Positions 36,199-45,286 of a stretch of 48,424 nucleotides of DNA are shown here, piece by piece; the first letter of the stretch is position 1; each line of letters starts with the position of its first letter. The notes under the pieces were generated by a model, which saw nothing but the letters and a program-made list of their open reading frames with translations, was not told the DNA's origin and did no database searches. Source of the DNA: Desulfobacteraceae bacterium. Lineage in GTDB: Bacteria; Desulfobacterota; Desulfobacteria; Desulfobacterales; Desulfobacteraceae. The stretch lies in contig JAAEKY010000814.1 in the NCBI GenBank assembly GCA_024227235.1, positions 1-48,424 on the forward strand, in the 5' to 3' direction. The translations under genes were made by a program, and so were the position numbers.

Positions 36199-37425
36199 TC
36201 AAAGTTGATGATCGCGCCTGATCTTTAAGCATAACAAGAGTCCAAAAGAGATACAGCTAACGATCAACAAGAGTGAAAATGCAAGTTTATAGCTTTGAGT
36301 TATGTCAAACAGATAGCCAGTCAATATAGGTCCAAAAGCGCCACCAGTGGTTCCAAAAAAAACGACCAACCCGAACAGTGAACCATGAGCCCGGATTCCA
36401 AACAATTCCACTATGATAGGGGAAATAGCTGTAAAAAGTCCGCCATGCGCAATTCCATATATACAGGCAAACCCGTAAAGCTTCCATAAAGCATCGGCTT
36501 TTATAAGCCAAAGAAAACTTATGATTAAAATTCCAAAACAAATGAACATGATTTGTTTGCTGCCTATACGATCAATAGCAAGACCTGAGATAAATCGCCC
36601 CAACATACTCACGGCACCGATGGTGGAAAGTACACCCGCTGCCTTGTGTGATGAAATACCTATATCACGAGCATGAGGGACAATATGGACGAGGACACTC
36701 ATCAGGCAGAACACTAAAAGTAGATTTGTCAGACATATAAGCCATAATTCATTAGTTTTTAAAGCGCTTGAAAAGGAAAACCCTTGGTTCTGTGATTTTT
36801 GTAGTTCCCTATGGTTGTAGACAGGTGAATGACCCGCAGACTCTGGATCACGCCGAAGAAATTGGGCGATTGTGAACAGAAGGATGAAAGCAAAAGAACC
36901 CATGAATATAAACGCTTTTTGCCAGCCGAACCTTATGATTAAAAAACTGGCCAAAATGGGGAATATGAACTGACCAGCCCCGGTGCCCACCTTGACAAGA
37001 CCGGTCATTTTTCCTCTTTTTTCTGTAAACCACCTGGCAATAGTGGTTAGAGCAATGACATCCACGGAACTGAGTCCAATACCGAAAATAAGGCCAAAAA
37101 TCAGGTAGAGCTGCCATAGAGCAACAACCTGTGATACACAGCAGAAACCCAGACCAAAAAGGATAGCCGCAATACTCATTAAAATTCGGGGGCCAAATTT
37201 ATCATTGAGCCTACCAATGAGAATGCCAAACAGTCCCATGATAAAAAAAGCTGCGGAAGAGGCACCGGATATAGCAGCTCTTGACCAGCCGAATTCATCC
37301 ATTAAAGGGTTGAAGAAAACTCCATAAGAGATATAAATGCCTATTCCAACTGCTTGGATACTAAAACAGGATGCTGTAATGATCCTGCTATAAGGAAACG
37401 CCTTTTTATTTAGAAGATCTGTCAT
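36199..37425 (-). CDS. MFS transporter (oxalate/formate antiporter-like)
   Basis: A 408-residue membrane protein with 12 hydrophobic segments. The loop motif GRLNDKFGPRILMS between helices 2 and 3 is the MFS signature. ISYGVFFNPLMDEFGWSRA in helix 1 and FFGTTGGAFGPILTGYLFD in helix 11 are typical of the OFA/monocarboxylate branch. It would exchange or import a small carboxylate across the inner membrane. It stands alone on the minus strand between non-coding regions. Its substrate is not evident from neighbours. Confidence 0.88.
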   Translation of the reverse strand: MTDLLNKKAFPYSRIITASCFSIQAVGIGIYISYGVFFNPLMDEFGWSRAAISGASSAAFFIMGLFGILIGRLNDKFGPRILMSIAAILFGLGFCCVSQVVALWQLYLIFGLIFGIGLSSVDVIALTTIARWFTEKRGKMTGLVKVGTGAGQFIFPILASFLIIRFGWQKAFIFMGSFAFILLFTIAQFLRRDPESAGHSPVYNHRELQKSQNQGFSFSSALKTNELWLICLTNLLLVFCLMSVLVHIVPHARDIGISSHKAAGVLSTIGAVSMLGRFISGLAIDRIGSKQIMFICFGILIISFLWLIKADALWKLYGFACIYGIAHGGLFTAISPIIVELFGIRAHGSLFGLVVFFGTTGGAFGPILTGYLFDITQSYKLAFSLLLIVSCISFGLLLCLKIRRDHQL

Positions 37426-37867
37426 ACACGTTTTGCTTTCTTAACAGCGACAGCTATCATATACTTCATCTGATTCAAAAATCATTTATAAAAAATAATA
37501 AAGTATTAGATCATGAGTCGTACAACAAGTCAAAACACAAAGTGAGTTTTAGTCAGAAATTGAAATTGAGGATTAAATGGCCACAAGGCGTTCAGAATAT
37601 CAATGATACTTAGATACCAGTTCAAATCTTGATAAACTTTTGAAGATCTGATCGCCCGGATGAAACCTTATAATCTTTCGCTATCGCTTCTAAAACCACC
37701 GGCATTTTCCCAAAACCAAAATATGTAAGTAAAATGGGAGATACCGAATACACAATGTTATGTTTAAAAAATGGATTATGACTATTTGACTGTGAAACAA
37801 AAGAAGAGAGATAGAATAATCAGATTATTTAACCAGATCATCCCCTCTCTTTTTTATATATTATTTT
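37426..37867. other. Intergenic region with a possible gene remnant and weak terminator
   Basis: This 442-base stretch has no intact gene. On the minus strand an open frame of about 60 codons runs from ~37830 to 37626 (it includes LLTYFGFGKMPVV and LEAIAKDYKV) but has no proper start; it may be a relic or chance. Beyond the typA stop, minus-strand AAAAGAGAG (near 37855) can pair with CTCTCTTCTTTT, a weak terminator for typA. The 5' leader of the MFS gene is also here. Confidence 0.4.
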
Positions 37868-39721
37868 TTATTTTTCTTTTTTAGTTTTCTTTTTTAATTT
37901 CGCATTTAATACCTGTCGTTGGGAAGCGTTCAACACAGTTTTCCTCAATCTTATAGATTGAGGGGTGACTTCCACCATTTCGTCATCTCGAATAAAATGA
38001 ATCGCTTTTTCAAGGGTCATGGCCTTAACCGGCGAACAAATAACACTTTCGTCTTTGCCAGAGGCTCTCATGTTTGTCAGTTTTTTCTCTTTGCAGGCAT
38101 TCACATTAATATCCTGATGACGGTTATGCTCACCAACTATCATACCTTCATACACTGGAGTTCCGGGTGCAATAAGCAGCTGGCCTCTGGGTTCAAGATT
38201 AAACAATGCATAGGGCACAGCCTTGCCCTGTCTATCGGACACAATGGATCCATTATATCTAACAGGGAACTGGCCTCTATGTTCTTCATAACCAGAAAGA
38301 TATGAATTCATAATACCTGTCCCTCTGGTATCTGTCATAAACTCATCTCTATATCCGATCAAAGACCTTGAAGGTATTGAAAATTCAATTCTCACCCTTC
38401 CTTTTCCGTTATTCACAAGATTGATCATTTTGCCTTTTCGGATGGAGAGCTTTTCTGTCACTACACCTAAGAAATCTTCACCGCAATCCACAAACAAATG
38501 CTCAACAGGCTCTAATGTTTTACCCTCTTTAAATTTATAAATAACTTTTGGGCGGCCGACACAGAGTTCAAATCCTTCTCTTCTCATGGTTTCTATTAAA
38601 ATGGCAAGCTGGAGCTCGCCTCTTCCTTTAACAATAAAACTTTCATCTGTCGTACTTTCTTCCACTTCAATCGCAACATTTAATAGAGTTTCTTTAAGTA
38701 GCCGTTCTCTGATTTTTCTGGATTGAACATATTTGCCTTCCAGACCGGCAAATGGTGAGGTTGAAATAGAAAACTGCATGGAAACAGTCGGTTCATCCAC
38801 TGTAATTCTTTCAAGGGGGACCGGTTCTGCTTTTGTACAGATGGTGTCCCCGATTTTCACATCTTCAATACCGGACAAAACAATAATATCACCCACCTGA
38901 GCCTGATCCACAGGTAAAAGTGTCATTCCCACATAGGACTGTAGTTTGGAGACCTTTAATTGCAACTGCTTGCTTTCCTCATCAATACACACAAGATTTT
39001 CATTGGATTTTGCACTGCCGTTAAAAATTTTACCAATTGCCAGCCGTCCAAGATAATCAGAATACCCAAGATCTGAAACCAACATCTGGAAAGGGGCTGA
39101 GGCGTCGTAAGTTGGCGCTGGCATTTCTTCTACAATAAGATCAAATAATACGGTCAGATTATCAACGTCTTCTTCCAGCTCTTTTTTAACGATCCCATCA
39201 CGGCCAATGGCATACAAATAGGTAAAATCAAGCTGTTCTTCTGTCGCATCAAGATCTATAAACAAGTCATATACCATATCCAGAACTTCATCCGGTCTGG
39301 CATCTTTTCTATCAATTTTATTAATGATGACCATAACCGGGAGATTGGCTTCAAAAGTTTTTTTAAGGACGAATCGGGTCTGAGGTAAAGGGCCCTCAGA
39401 CGCATCAACAAGAAGAATGGCACTATCGGCCATGGAAAGAGCTCTTTCTACTTCACCACCGAAATCTGCATGGCCAGGTGTATCAATGATATTAATTTTA
39501 ACATCCTGCCAGGTGACTGAACAATTTTTGGCTGATATAGTGATACCGCGTTCTTTTTCAAGGTCCATACTATCCATCAGACGGTCATCCACCTTCTGGC
39601 CTTCCCTGAAAAGTCCGCTCTGCCTGAACATTGCATCCACAAGTGTTGTTTTCCCATGATCGACATGGGCGATGATGGCAATATTTCTTAAGTTATTATT
39701 ATATTCTATATTTTTTTTCAT
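37868..39721 (-). CDS. typA: TypA/BipA ribosome-associated GTPase
   Basis: A 617-residue translational GTPase. The G1 motif HVDHGKTT starts at His19, the switch region has LEKERGITI, G3 is DTPGHADFGGE and G4 is NKIDR. EF-G-like domains III and V follow, and the family-specific C-terminal domain includes GTRGTGIMN-like (DTRGTGIMNS) and SVICSPVKAMTLEKAIHFI. It acts on ribosomes, in assembly and stress conditions. A good AGGAG lies before the ATG. The lipoprotein gene 88 bases upstream is on the same strand. Confidence 0.97.
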   Translation of the reverse strand: MKKNIEYNNNLRNIAIIAHVDHGKTTLVDAMFRQSGLFREGQKVDDRLMDSMDLEKERGITISAKNCSVTWQDVKINIIDTPGHADFGGEVERALSMADSAILLVDASEGPLPQTRFVLKKTFEANLPVMVIINKIDRKDARPDEVLDMVYDLFIDLDATEEQLDFTYLYAIGRDGIVKKELEEDVDNLTVLFDLIVEEMPAPTYDASAPFQMLVSDLGYSDYLGRLAIGKIFNGSAKSNENLVCIDEESKQLQLKVSKLQSYVGMTLLPVDQAQVGDIIVLSGIEDVKIGDTICTKAEPVPLERITVDEPTVSMQFSISTSPFAGLEGKYVQSRKIRERLLKETLLNVAIEVEESTTDESFIVKGRGELQLAILIETMRREGFELCVGRPKVIYKFKEGKTLEPVEHLFVDCGEDFLGVVTEKLSIRKGKMINLVNNGKGRVRIEFSIPSRSLIGYRDEFMTDTRGTGIMNSYLSGYEEHRGQFPVRYNGSIVSDRQGKAVPYALFNLEPRGQLLIAPGTPVYEGMIVGEHNRHQDINVNACKEKKLTNMRASGKDESVICSPVKAMTLEKAIHFIRDDEMVEVTPQSIRLRKTVLNASQRQVLNAKLKKKTKKEK

Positions 39722-39809
39722 GCGTCTCCTGTTGTCATCCTTAGCTATTTATTCGTAAGGCCAGGAAGATAACCATGAAAACAAAAAAGGCAAATATTAT
39801 GCTAATGTT

Positions 39810-40280
39810 TCATTTTGACACTCGGGTTGTACCATCATCAGCAGAAATAATTCTAACCCTGTCTCCGGCGGCAATTAAGACATCTGCTTCCTGTACCACA
39901 ACGATTGTCTGGCCACTGTCTTTTTTTACAATAATTTCAAGCGCCTTTTTACTTGTAATGCCTTCTTCGGCCAAGGTTCCAGCTGCAGCACCAGCAAGGG
40001 CCCCCACAACGATTGCAACCGTTTTGCCTGTTCCGCTTCCTATTGTGCTGCCCAGGACACCGCCTGCCACACCGCCAGCAGCAGTTCCTACTGGAGTTTT
40101 GGTGCCTTCAATCATAACTTCTTTTACAGACTCGACTATTCCGCTTTCAACGTTCTGGGCTTTTCTTGCATGATCCCGTGAATATACCTGGCTTGATTTG
40201 CTTGGTGCACATCCTGTAACATAACCACCAACTATTACCATAAGAAGAATCATTGTTAGTGCAGATTTTAATGTCTTCAT
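39810..40280 (-). CDS. Glycine-zipper outer-membrane lipoprotein
   Basis: A 156-residue protein with a signal peptide ending VTGC (lipidated Cys24). A Gly/Ala-rich zipper follows at ~64-102 (GTAAGGVAGGVLGSTIGSG and VVGALAGAAAGTLA), typical of SlyB/Pcp and 17-kDa-antigen-type lipoproteins. The C-terminal part (~110-156) is a small beta domain with IIVKKDSGQTIVVVQEAD, also common to this family. It should be an outer-membrane-associated structural protein. It lies 22 bases after the RidA gene, likely co-transcribed. Confidence 0.85.
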   Translation of the reverse strand: MKTLKSALTMILLMVIVGGYVTGCAPSKSSQVYSRDHARKAQNVESGIVESVKEVMIEGTKTPVGTAAGGVAGGVLGSTIGSGTGKTVAIVVGALAGAAAGTLAEEGITSKKALEIIVKKDSGQTIVVVQEADVLIAAGDRVRIISADDGTTRVSK

Positions 40281-40302
40281 AAAACTTTTTCTCCTAAATA
40301 AA

Positions 40303-40689
40303 TTATGTCTTAGGCTTATAGGCTATACAATCCATTTCCACAGATGCGCCCAAAGCAAGTTCATTAACTCCCACCGTTATTCTACTGGGAGGTTCAAATT
40401 GTATTGTATCAAGATAGGCAGAATTCATATCTTGAAAACTATCCATATCTGTTAGATAGACATTTAATTTCACAACATCTTCAATAGTTGCATTACATTT
40501 ATTTAAAATAGTTCCGATGTGAAACAGAATCTGTTCAGTTTCTTTTTCAACTCCCCCTGCTACAATTTCCATTTTCCCAGGTATTGTGCCAAGGATACCG
40601 GATACATATATAAAATCCCCTGCAATCGTTGCATGACTAAAGGCTGGTAGCCTGGCAAGATTGTCACAATTAATTTTTTTGATTCCCAT
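40303..40689 (-). CDS. RidA-family (YjgF/UK114) enamine/imine deaminase
   Basis: A 128-residue RidA-like protein when started at the ATG at 40689, which has GGAAG upstream. An earlier in-frame ATG (40752) would add 21 basic residues foreign to the family. The conserved arginine sits in PPSRITVGVNELALGASVEMDCIAY, and the N-terminal lobe shows FIYVSGILG. Known RidA proteins hydrolyse reactive 2-aminoacrylate and other imines. Given the amino-compound dehydrogenase upstream in the window, a role in imine detoxification is possible, but the gene is distant. It leads into the glycine-zipper gene. Confidence 0.88.
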   Translation of the reverse strand: MGIKKINCDNLARLPAFSHATIAGDFIYVSGILGTIPGKMEIVAGGVEKETEQILFHIGTILNKCNATIEDVVKLNVYLTDMDSFQDMNSAYLDTIQFEPPSRITVGVNELALGASVEMDCIAYKPKT

Positions 40690-41006
40690 GATGGGCTTCC
40701 TTTTTGAGTTTAAATTTTTTTCTATTTTACAGCACCTTTTTGAAAGCTTCAAGCATTCAATTGTTAGAAATTGTTACCGCTTGTAAAATACTGCCTTTTT
40801 TAATATGAAATAAACATTAACCAAGACAAGACAATCTTTTAAAAACCGATCTTACTTATTGTATATTATCCTGTCTTGATTTTTAGGAACACGCCATATA
40901 AAGTGTTACACAATTTTACAAATTAAAAACCTTGTAAATATAAAGTTTTGCATTACTTTTCTTAAAATATTGTTGATATGAATACCTTAAATCAAGGAGC
41001 AGCACC

Positions 41007-41522
41007 ATGACAATGATCATTGCAGCAATTGTTCTTATAGCCGTCATCGGCCTTGTCATTATGATAAAAAAAAACAAAGAGACCAAACCAAAGGACAACA
41101 CATCACCTCCACCAGTCCCAAAAGCTGAACCATCCCCTGATCAGGACTACAAGGTGATTTTAAATTCTTTGTTAAGCTTAAATATTCTAATGAGAAAAGA
41201 TAAGGATTTCCCTTTGGAAATGACCCAGGAAATTGAGGCCATTATTGATGATTTAATGGCTATTACCCCATCCATGATGGAACGATATCCCAGTGAAACA
41301 TTAACCTATGAAATCAAAAAAATTGGAACTGCACATCTTTACAAAACAGTTAAGGAATACCTTGACCTGTCAGTAGAAAGCCGAACAAATCAATTTGACA
41401 TGTTTAAAAAAACCATTCAGAGTTTGCATGATGTCTCTAATCGATCCAGAGATATTGTAGAAAAAAATGAGACCGCAGAATTTAAAACCATGGCAAATTT
41501 TCTTGCAGGCAAATTTTCTTAA
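41007..41522 (+). CDS. Small single-pass membrane protein, first gene of the envelope cluster
   Basis: A 171-residue protein with one N-terminal membrane segment (MIIAAIVLIAVIGLVIMI, residues 3-20), a Lys/Pro-rich linker (about 22-46), and a helical domain (~50-170) exposed to one side. I recognise no family. AAGGAGC precedes the ATG at 8 bases. The TelA-like gene follows after 39 bases, suggesting a shared transcript. The domain is acidic and helical, with DFPLEMTQEIEAIIDDLMAI. It could be an anchor or partner for the TelA-like protein. Confidence 0.7.
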   Translation: MTMIIAAIVLIAVIGLVIMIKKNKETKPKDNTSPPPVPKAEPSPDQDYKVILNSLLSLNILMRKDKDFPLEMTQEIEAIIDDLMAITPSMMERYPSETLTYEIKKIGTAHLYKTVKEYLDLSVESRTNQFDMFKKTIQSLHDVSNRSRDIVEKNETAEFKTMANFLAGKFS

Positions 41523-41561
41523 ATAAATTATGCTTTAAAAATATCTCTTAAGGAGGATGAT

Positions 41562-42794
41562 ATGAATGATGTAACCCAGGATTTACAAAGTGTTGCCCAA
41601 CAGGCAAAAGCACCTGTAATCGCTGAAGTGACTCAAGTATCGGGCCAGGGCGCCTTAACACCAGTCCAAACCCCTTCCAATCTTGAACCTGTACAGCCCA
41701 AACATTTGGCAGTTGAAGATATTCAGGCCATTGAAGTTGAAGCCAATGAATTCCTTGAAAAAATAAAGGAAGACCCTTCTGACTGGCAATTGGGCAATTT
41801 TGTTTTTGGCCTGGGCCAGGAAATCATGCAGGAAACCCAGGCACAAGTGAGCCTTTATGATCGTAAAATGGGCAATGTGCTTAAAAATGTTGCAACTGAT
41901 GACTCTTCTCCAGTGGGTAAAAATATTCTGGCTATTAAAGTAGAACTGGACAAGGTCAATCCCACCATGGTGGGGAAAACCGAGATGCCTTTTCAAAAAA
42001 AGATGCTGGGATTGTTCACAAAGACTGTTAACCGGCTGCCCAAAGGAGATGAAATCCTTAAGGTTATTGCGGAACGAAGAGAAACTGTTAATTCCACCAT
42101 AGACGGCATCCGTGACCATTTAAGAAATGAGGCGGATCAGGTAGCTTTTGATGCATCAGAACTTTCCACCATTTGCGATGCATTAAAAGAGATCCAACCA
42201 AAACTACAGGAGCAAATCTTCCTGGGGCAGATCATATGGCAAAAATTAATGGATCATATGGGAACTATCGAAGATGCGAGAAACAAAGAAGCTTTGACCA
42301 CACTGACCAGTGATCTTGCCATGGCCGTAGTGGATCTTCAAACCATTGACAACTCAAATCTTCAGACTCGATTTGGTGGGGAAATGATGGTAAGAAACTC
42401 CCATCTGGTTCGACGATTGGTTCAAAGAACAGATATGATCCTTTCTACAGCAGTTAAAAACGCCCTGGCAGTCAGAGTTGCAGCTGAACAACAAATGGAA
42501 ACTATGCAGCATCTTGATATGGTTCAACAGGCAGCAGCAGAAACAATGAAAGACACAGCCAAAGTCATTGGCAATGCGGCCATAAAAGGCGCGAAAATGA
42601 GTCAAAGTATGACCGTAAACATTGACGCCTTAGAAGAAGCCTGCCAGACATATGAACAGGCATTTGAAACCTATGCCCTGATTTCTCAAGAAACCATTAA
42701 TATCGCATCGCAGAGTTCCAATGCCTTAGGAAAAATGAACGACCGGTTTAGGGCAAGAACCGATGCATTAACTGCAAGACGTGCGGACACTTAA
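41562..42794 (+). CDS. TelA-like toxic-anion resistance family protein
   Basis: A 410-residue, largely alpha-helical protein with the TelA/KlaA layout. It has a variable N-terminus, a central domain with IFLGQIIWQKLMDHMGTIEDARNKEALTTL-like features, and a C-terminal TMILSTAVKNALAVRVAAEQQ segment (DMILSTAVKNALAVR), typical of the family. Members occur in tellurite-resistance (Ter) and envelope stress neighbourhoods. Their biochemistry is unknown. AGGAGG is present upstream. No signal peptide is seen, so it acts in the cytoplasm, likely against the membrane. Confidence 0.82.
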   Translation: MNDVTQDLQSVAQQAKAPVIAEVTQVSGQGALTPVQTPSNLEPVQPKHLAVEDIQAIEVEANEFLEKIKEDPSDWQLGNFVFGLGQEIMQETQAQVSLYDRKMGNVLKNVATDDSSPVGKNILAIKVELDKVNPTMVGKTEMPFQKKMLGLFTKTVNRLPKGDEILKVIAERRETVNSTIDGIRDHLRNEADQVAFDASELSTICDALKEIQPKLQEQIFLGQIIWQKLMDHMGTIEDARNKEALTTLTSDLAMAVVDLQTIDNSNLQTRFGGEMMVRNSHLVRRLVQRTDMILSTAVKNALAVRVAAEQQMETMQHLDMVQQAAAETMKDTAKVIGNAAIKGAKMSQSMTVNIDALEEACQTYEQAFETYALISQETINIASQSSNALGKMNDRFRARTDALTARRADT

Positions 42795-42837
42795 GCCAAA
42801 ACATGTACGCTACGTATTTTAAAACTGGAGGCAGACC

Positions 42838-43470
42838 ATGCTTGATATCGCCACACAAAAATCTTTCCAGGAAAGATTTAACGCCATAAGAACTTTGGGA
42901 AAGGAGCAACTGGTTTCTGGCCCGGACAAGTCACAGTTGACCATAAAAGATGCTGGCAACCTTTCCTTTTTTGAATATCTTGGCAACACCTTTTTTATAA
43001 AAAGTTTAAATAAATACGAAGAGACCTCTGATGACTATAAAACCAAAAAAGGCTATTTCATCAATGAACTCACCTGCCTTTGTCTTGAAACCGGAAAAAC
43101 CTCTAATTTTGAATGGGAATTCGATGATGAACTTGAAGTATCCATGACGATTGAGCGACTTTCCTTCAGGAATTTAAAGGATGATGCAGGAGAACAAATA
43201 GATGAAGACGACCTGGATCAAATTGCAGACGACAAGGATGTGATTGTTATCAATGGCGAAAAATTCTGGTATGAAGATGACTGGGCATCGGTTTATTACC
43301 GTGAAGATAAAGAAGAAAAAGTCTATATGTATGAATTTGAAAATGAAAGCCATACCAAATTCCTCACCATTGAAGAATGGGCAGGATCAGGTAAGGATGA
43401 GTACCAGATTTATACATCAAGCCCGGTTGATCCGAACAATATCGGTATCATCAGTAAAGGAGACCAGTAA
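42838..43470 (+). CDS. DUF4178-like protein
   Basis: A 210-residue protein with the pattern of DUF4178: ISFFEYLGNTFFIKSLNKYEE-type start (LSFFEYLGNTFF), the YYRED core and WYEDDWASVYY. DUF4178 proteins are usually found beside DUF350 proteins and spermidine-synthase-like enzymes, as here. It is acidic (many D/E), has no signal peptide or membrane segment and probably acts in the cytoplasm at the membrane. GGAGG precedes the ATG. The lipoprotein gene begins right after its stop codon. Confidence 0.65.
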   Translation: MLDIATQKSFQERFNAIRTLGKEQLVSGPDKSQLTIKDAGNLSFFEYLGNTFFIKSLNKYEETSDDYKTKKGYFINELTCLCLETGKTSNFEWEFDDELEVSMTIERLSFRNLKDDAGEQIDEDDLDQIADDKDVIVINGEKFWYEDDWASVYYREDKEEKVYMYEFENESHTKFLTIEEWAGSGKDEYQIYTSSPVDPNNIGIISKGDQ

Positions 43471-43472
43471 GG

Positions 43473-45104
43473 ATGGGTAAAAAACATCTTTTTATTAACT
43501 TGATTGCCGGACTGACGCTTGTTGGTTTGATGATTGCGCTAACTGGATGCGGGGGGGGGCTTCCCAAAGAAATTAAAAATCGAGCCAAAGCCATACCCGG
43601 TGCTATAGAAAGTCATAAATCTAAAGTAGACAAACAAAAAGAGAAATATAATAGTTTGTCTCAATCCTCTGATTTTAAAAGTATTAAAGAGTTTGCTACA
43701 AAGGAAAATTGGATAAATAAATTTCAATTGGCACATGCTGAACTTGATAGGGCAAAAACGATTTATGGAAAAGACCTTGCGCCGTTAGTGAGTAAAAACA
43801 GATTAGAATCATCTCCACAGGTTCAACAACAAATATTAAGAATTAAAAAAATTATTCGCAACGCTGAAGAATTATCCCGGTATCCGTTTTCACGATTTTC
43901 AAAGATCAAAGATACCATTAAAAATATGAGCGCATTAAATTCTAAAGCAATAAAAAATGCTGGCAATATAAAACAGATCAGCAGCAATTTAAAGAATGGT
44001 GCTATAGCAAAAGCTGAATCTGACTTTCCGGATTTAAATCAAAAAATAAACAAAAAGTTTTCACCGCTTTTAAATCTTGAAAGGCAATCTCAGGATCATT
44101 TAAGTGTCGTTGCTGCAGAATTTAACAAGCACTCGTCAGGTTCAGCTACTACAGACTATGCAAGCTTTACAGACAGCTCTGAAGCATTGTCTGTAGGGTA
44201 CAAGGAAGCAATTATCCTTAAAACAAATTTAAACAAGGATATTAAACAACTGTATACAAGCTACACAAAAATTCTAAAAGATATGAAAGAAGAATACTTT
44301 GTATCCATAAAAAGAGAATCCTGGAATGAAAACTCTGATTTTTATGATCCAAGATTTGCTAGCTTTCGTCGCCAGGTCAGCCCTGAGGCCTATGAAGTCT
44401 TAACATCAGACAAACTGGATACCATTGCTGCAATTACTGCAGGATTCACAGGGTCAAAGCTGAAGAACAATATTGGTAACTTGTGGAAGGAATTGAAAAT
44501 TAATCCTACCGAGCAGTGGCCGGGAAGAAGCCATAATGCAGCTTCTTTTTTTGTAGAAGATGCGAGGGAAGCCTATTTTCATAAATATCTGCTTGAAAAA
44601 AATGGAGAAACAAAAGAAACCAATTGGGAACAGGTGGATGCAAGTTTTTATGATGCCAATATTGAATTCCTTGGCATGGCAATCCTTTCCAAACCGTATG
44701 GTGTATTTGAAAAAGATCGTATAACTCAAGCGACACCACCGGGGATGGCGTATGTAGGAAATGAAAAATATGGGGAATGGAAAAAAGATAATTCGGGAAA
44801 TTCATTCTGGTCCTGGTATGGGAAATATGCATTATTTTCAATGCTCTTTAGTCCTCGGCCATCCTATTATGGTTACAATTCATGGAATGGTTGGAACACG
44901 GGTTACCGAAATAGACGCCCCTATTTTGGGAAAACCCAAAACGGGTTTCAAAAATATGGTACAAATGGCACATCTGTAAAAAAATCACCCAGATTTCAAA
45001 GCACAAATTTTGCAAAAAGCGGTGGCTTTAAATCCCAGAGAGCTTCTGTCAGGGGCGCTGGGGCCAACCTTCGTGGAGGTGGCCCGAAAAGTAAAGGTAA
45101 ATAA
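43473..45104 (+). CDS. Large lipoprotein of the envelope cluster (unknown function)
   Basis: A 543-residue protein with a signal peptide and lipobox (ALTGC, Cys26). Residues ~30-320 are helical, Lys-rich and coiled-coil-like. A middle segment (~300-450) holds W-rich motifs such as NLWKELKINPTEQWPGRSHN and SFWSWYGKYALF. The C-terminus is Gly/Tyr/Arg-rich, ending in RGGG and Ser/Lys repeats, reminiscent of YgiB/DUF1190 proteins found near DUF350 genes. It probably sits in the outer or inner membrane facing the periplasm. AAGGAG lies upstream. Its stop codon is formed where a family-A repeat begins. No family is assigned. Confidence 0.75.
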   Translation: MGKKHLFINLIAGLTLVGLMIALTGCGGGLPKEIKNRAKAIPGAIESHKSKVDKQKEKYNSLSQSSDFKSIKEFATKENWINKFQLAHAELDRAKTIYGKDLAPLVSKNRLESSPQVQQQILRIKKIIRNAEELSRYPFSRFSKIKDTIKNMSALNSKAIKNAGNIKQISSNLKNGAIAKAESDFPDLNQKINKKFSPLLNLERQSQDHLSVVAAEFNKHSSGSATTDYASFTDSSEALSVGYKEAIILKTNLNKDIKQLYTSYTKILKDMKEEYFVSIKRESWNENSDFYDPRFASFRRQVSPEAYEVLTSDKLDTIAAITAGFTGSKLKNNIGNLWKELKINPTEQWPGRSHNAASFFVEDAREAYFHKYLLEKNGETKETNWEQVDASFYDANIEFLGMAILSKPYGVFEKDRITQATPPGMAYVGNEKYGEWKKDNSGNSFWSWYGKYALFSMLFSPRPSYYGYNSWNGWNTGYRNRRPYFGKTQNGFQKYGTNGTSVKKSPRFQSTNFAKSGGFKSQRASVRGAGANLRGGGPKSKGK

Positions 45105-45267
45105 TGTTTGAACGAAAACTCACCCATCTGCTGCGTTGCTTCAAAATCTTGCCAAATTATAAGAGTGGCCTCATGTACAGTAGTACACTCCGGTTTCAAG
45201 ATTCCTTGCGCCTTGCATATGAGCAACTTTTTGCCCAAACACGGGTTTTCGGTCAGACACTAAATAG
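45101..45267 (+). repeat. MITE-like element, family A (copy 4), inside the operon
   Basis: A ~167-bp element begins with TGTTTGAACGAAAACTCACC and ends GGTTTTCGGTCAGACACTAA. The two ends are imperfect inverted repeats: the reverse complement of the right end reads TTAGTGTCTGACCGAAAACC. It shares long stretches with copies at 18219 and 36098. It lies between the lipoprotein stop codon (45102-45104) and the DUF350 start (45287), within an otherwise compact operon. No terminator-like T tract is seen in it. Confidence 0.8.
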
Positions 45268-45286
45268 ATAATTCTAAGGAGGAAAA

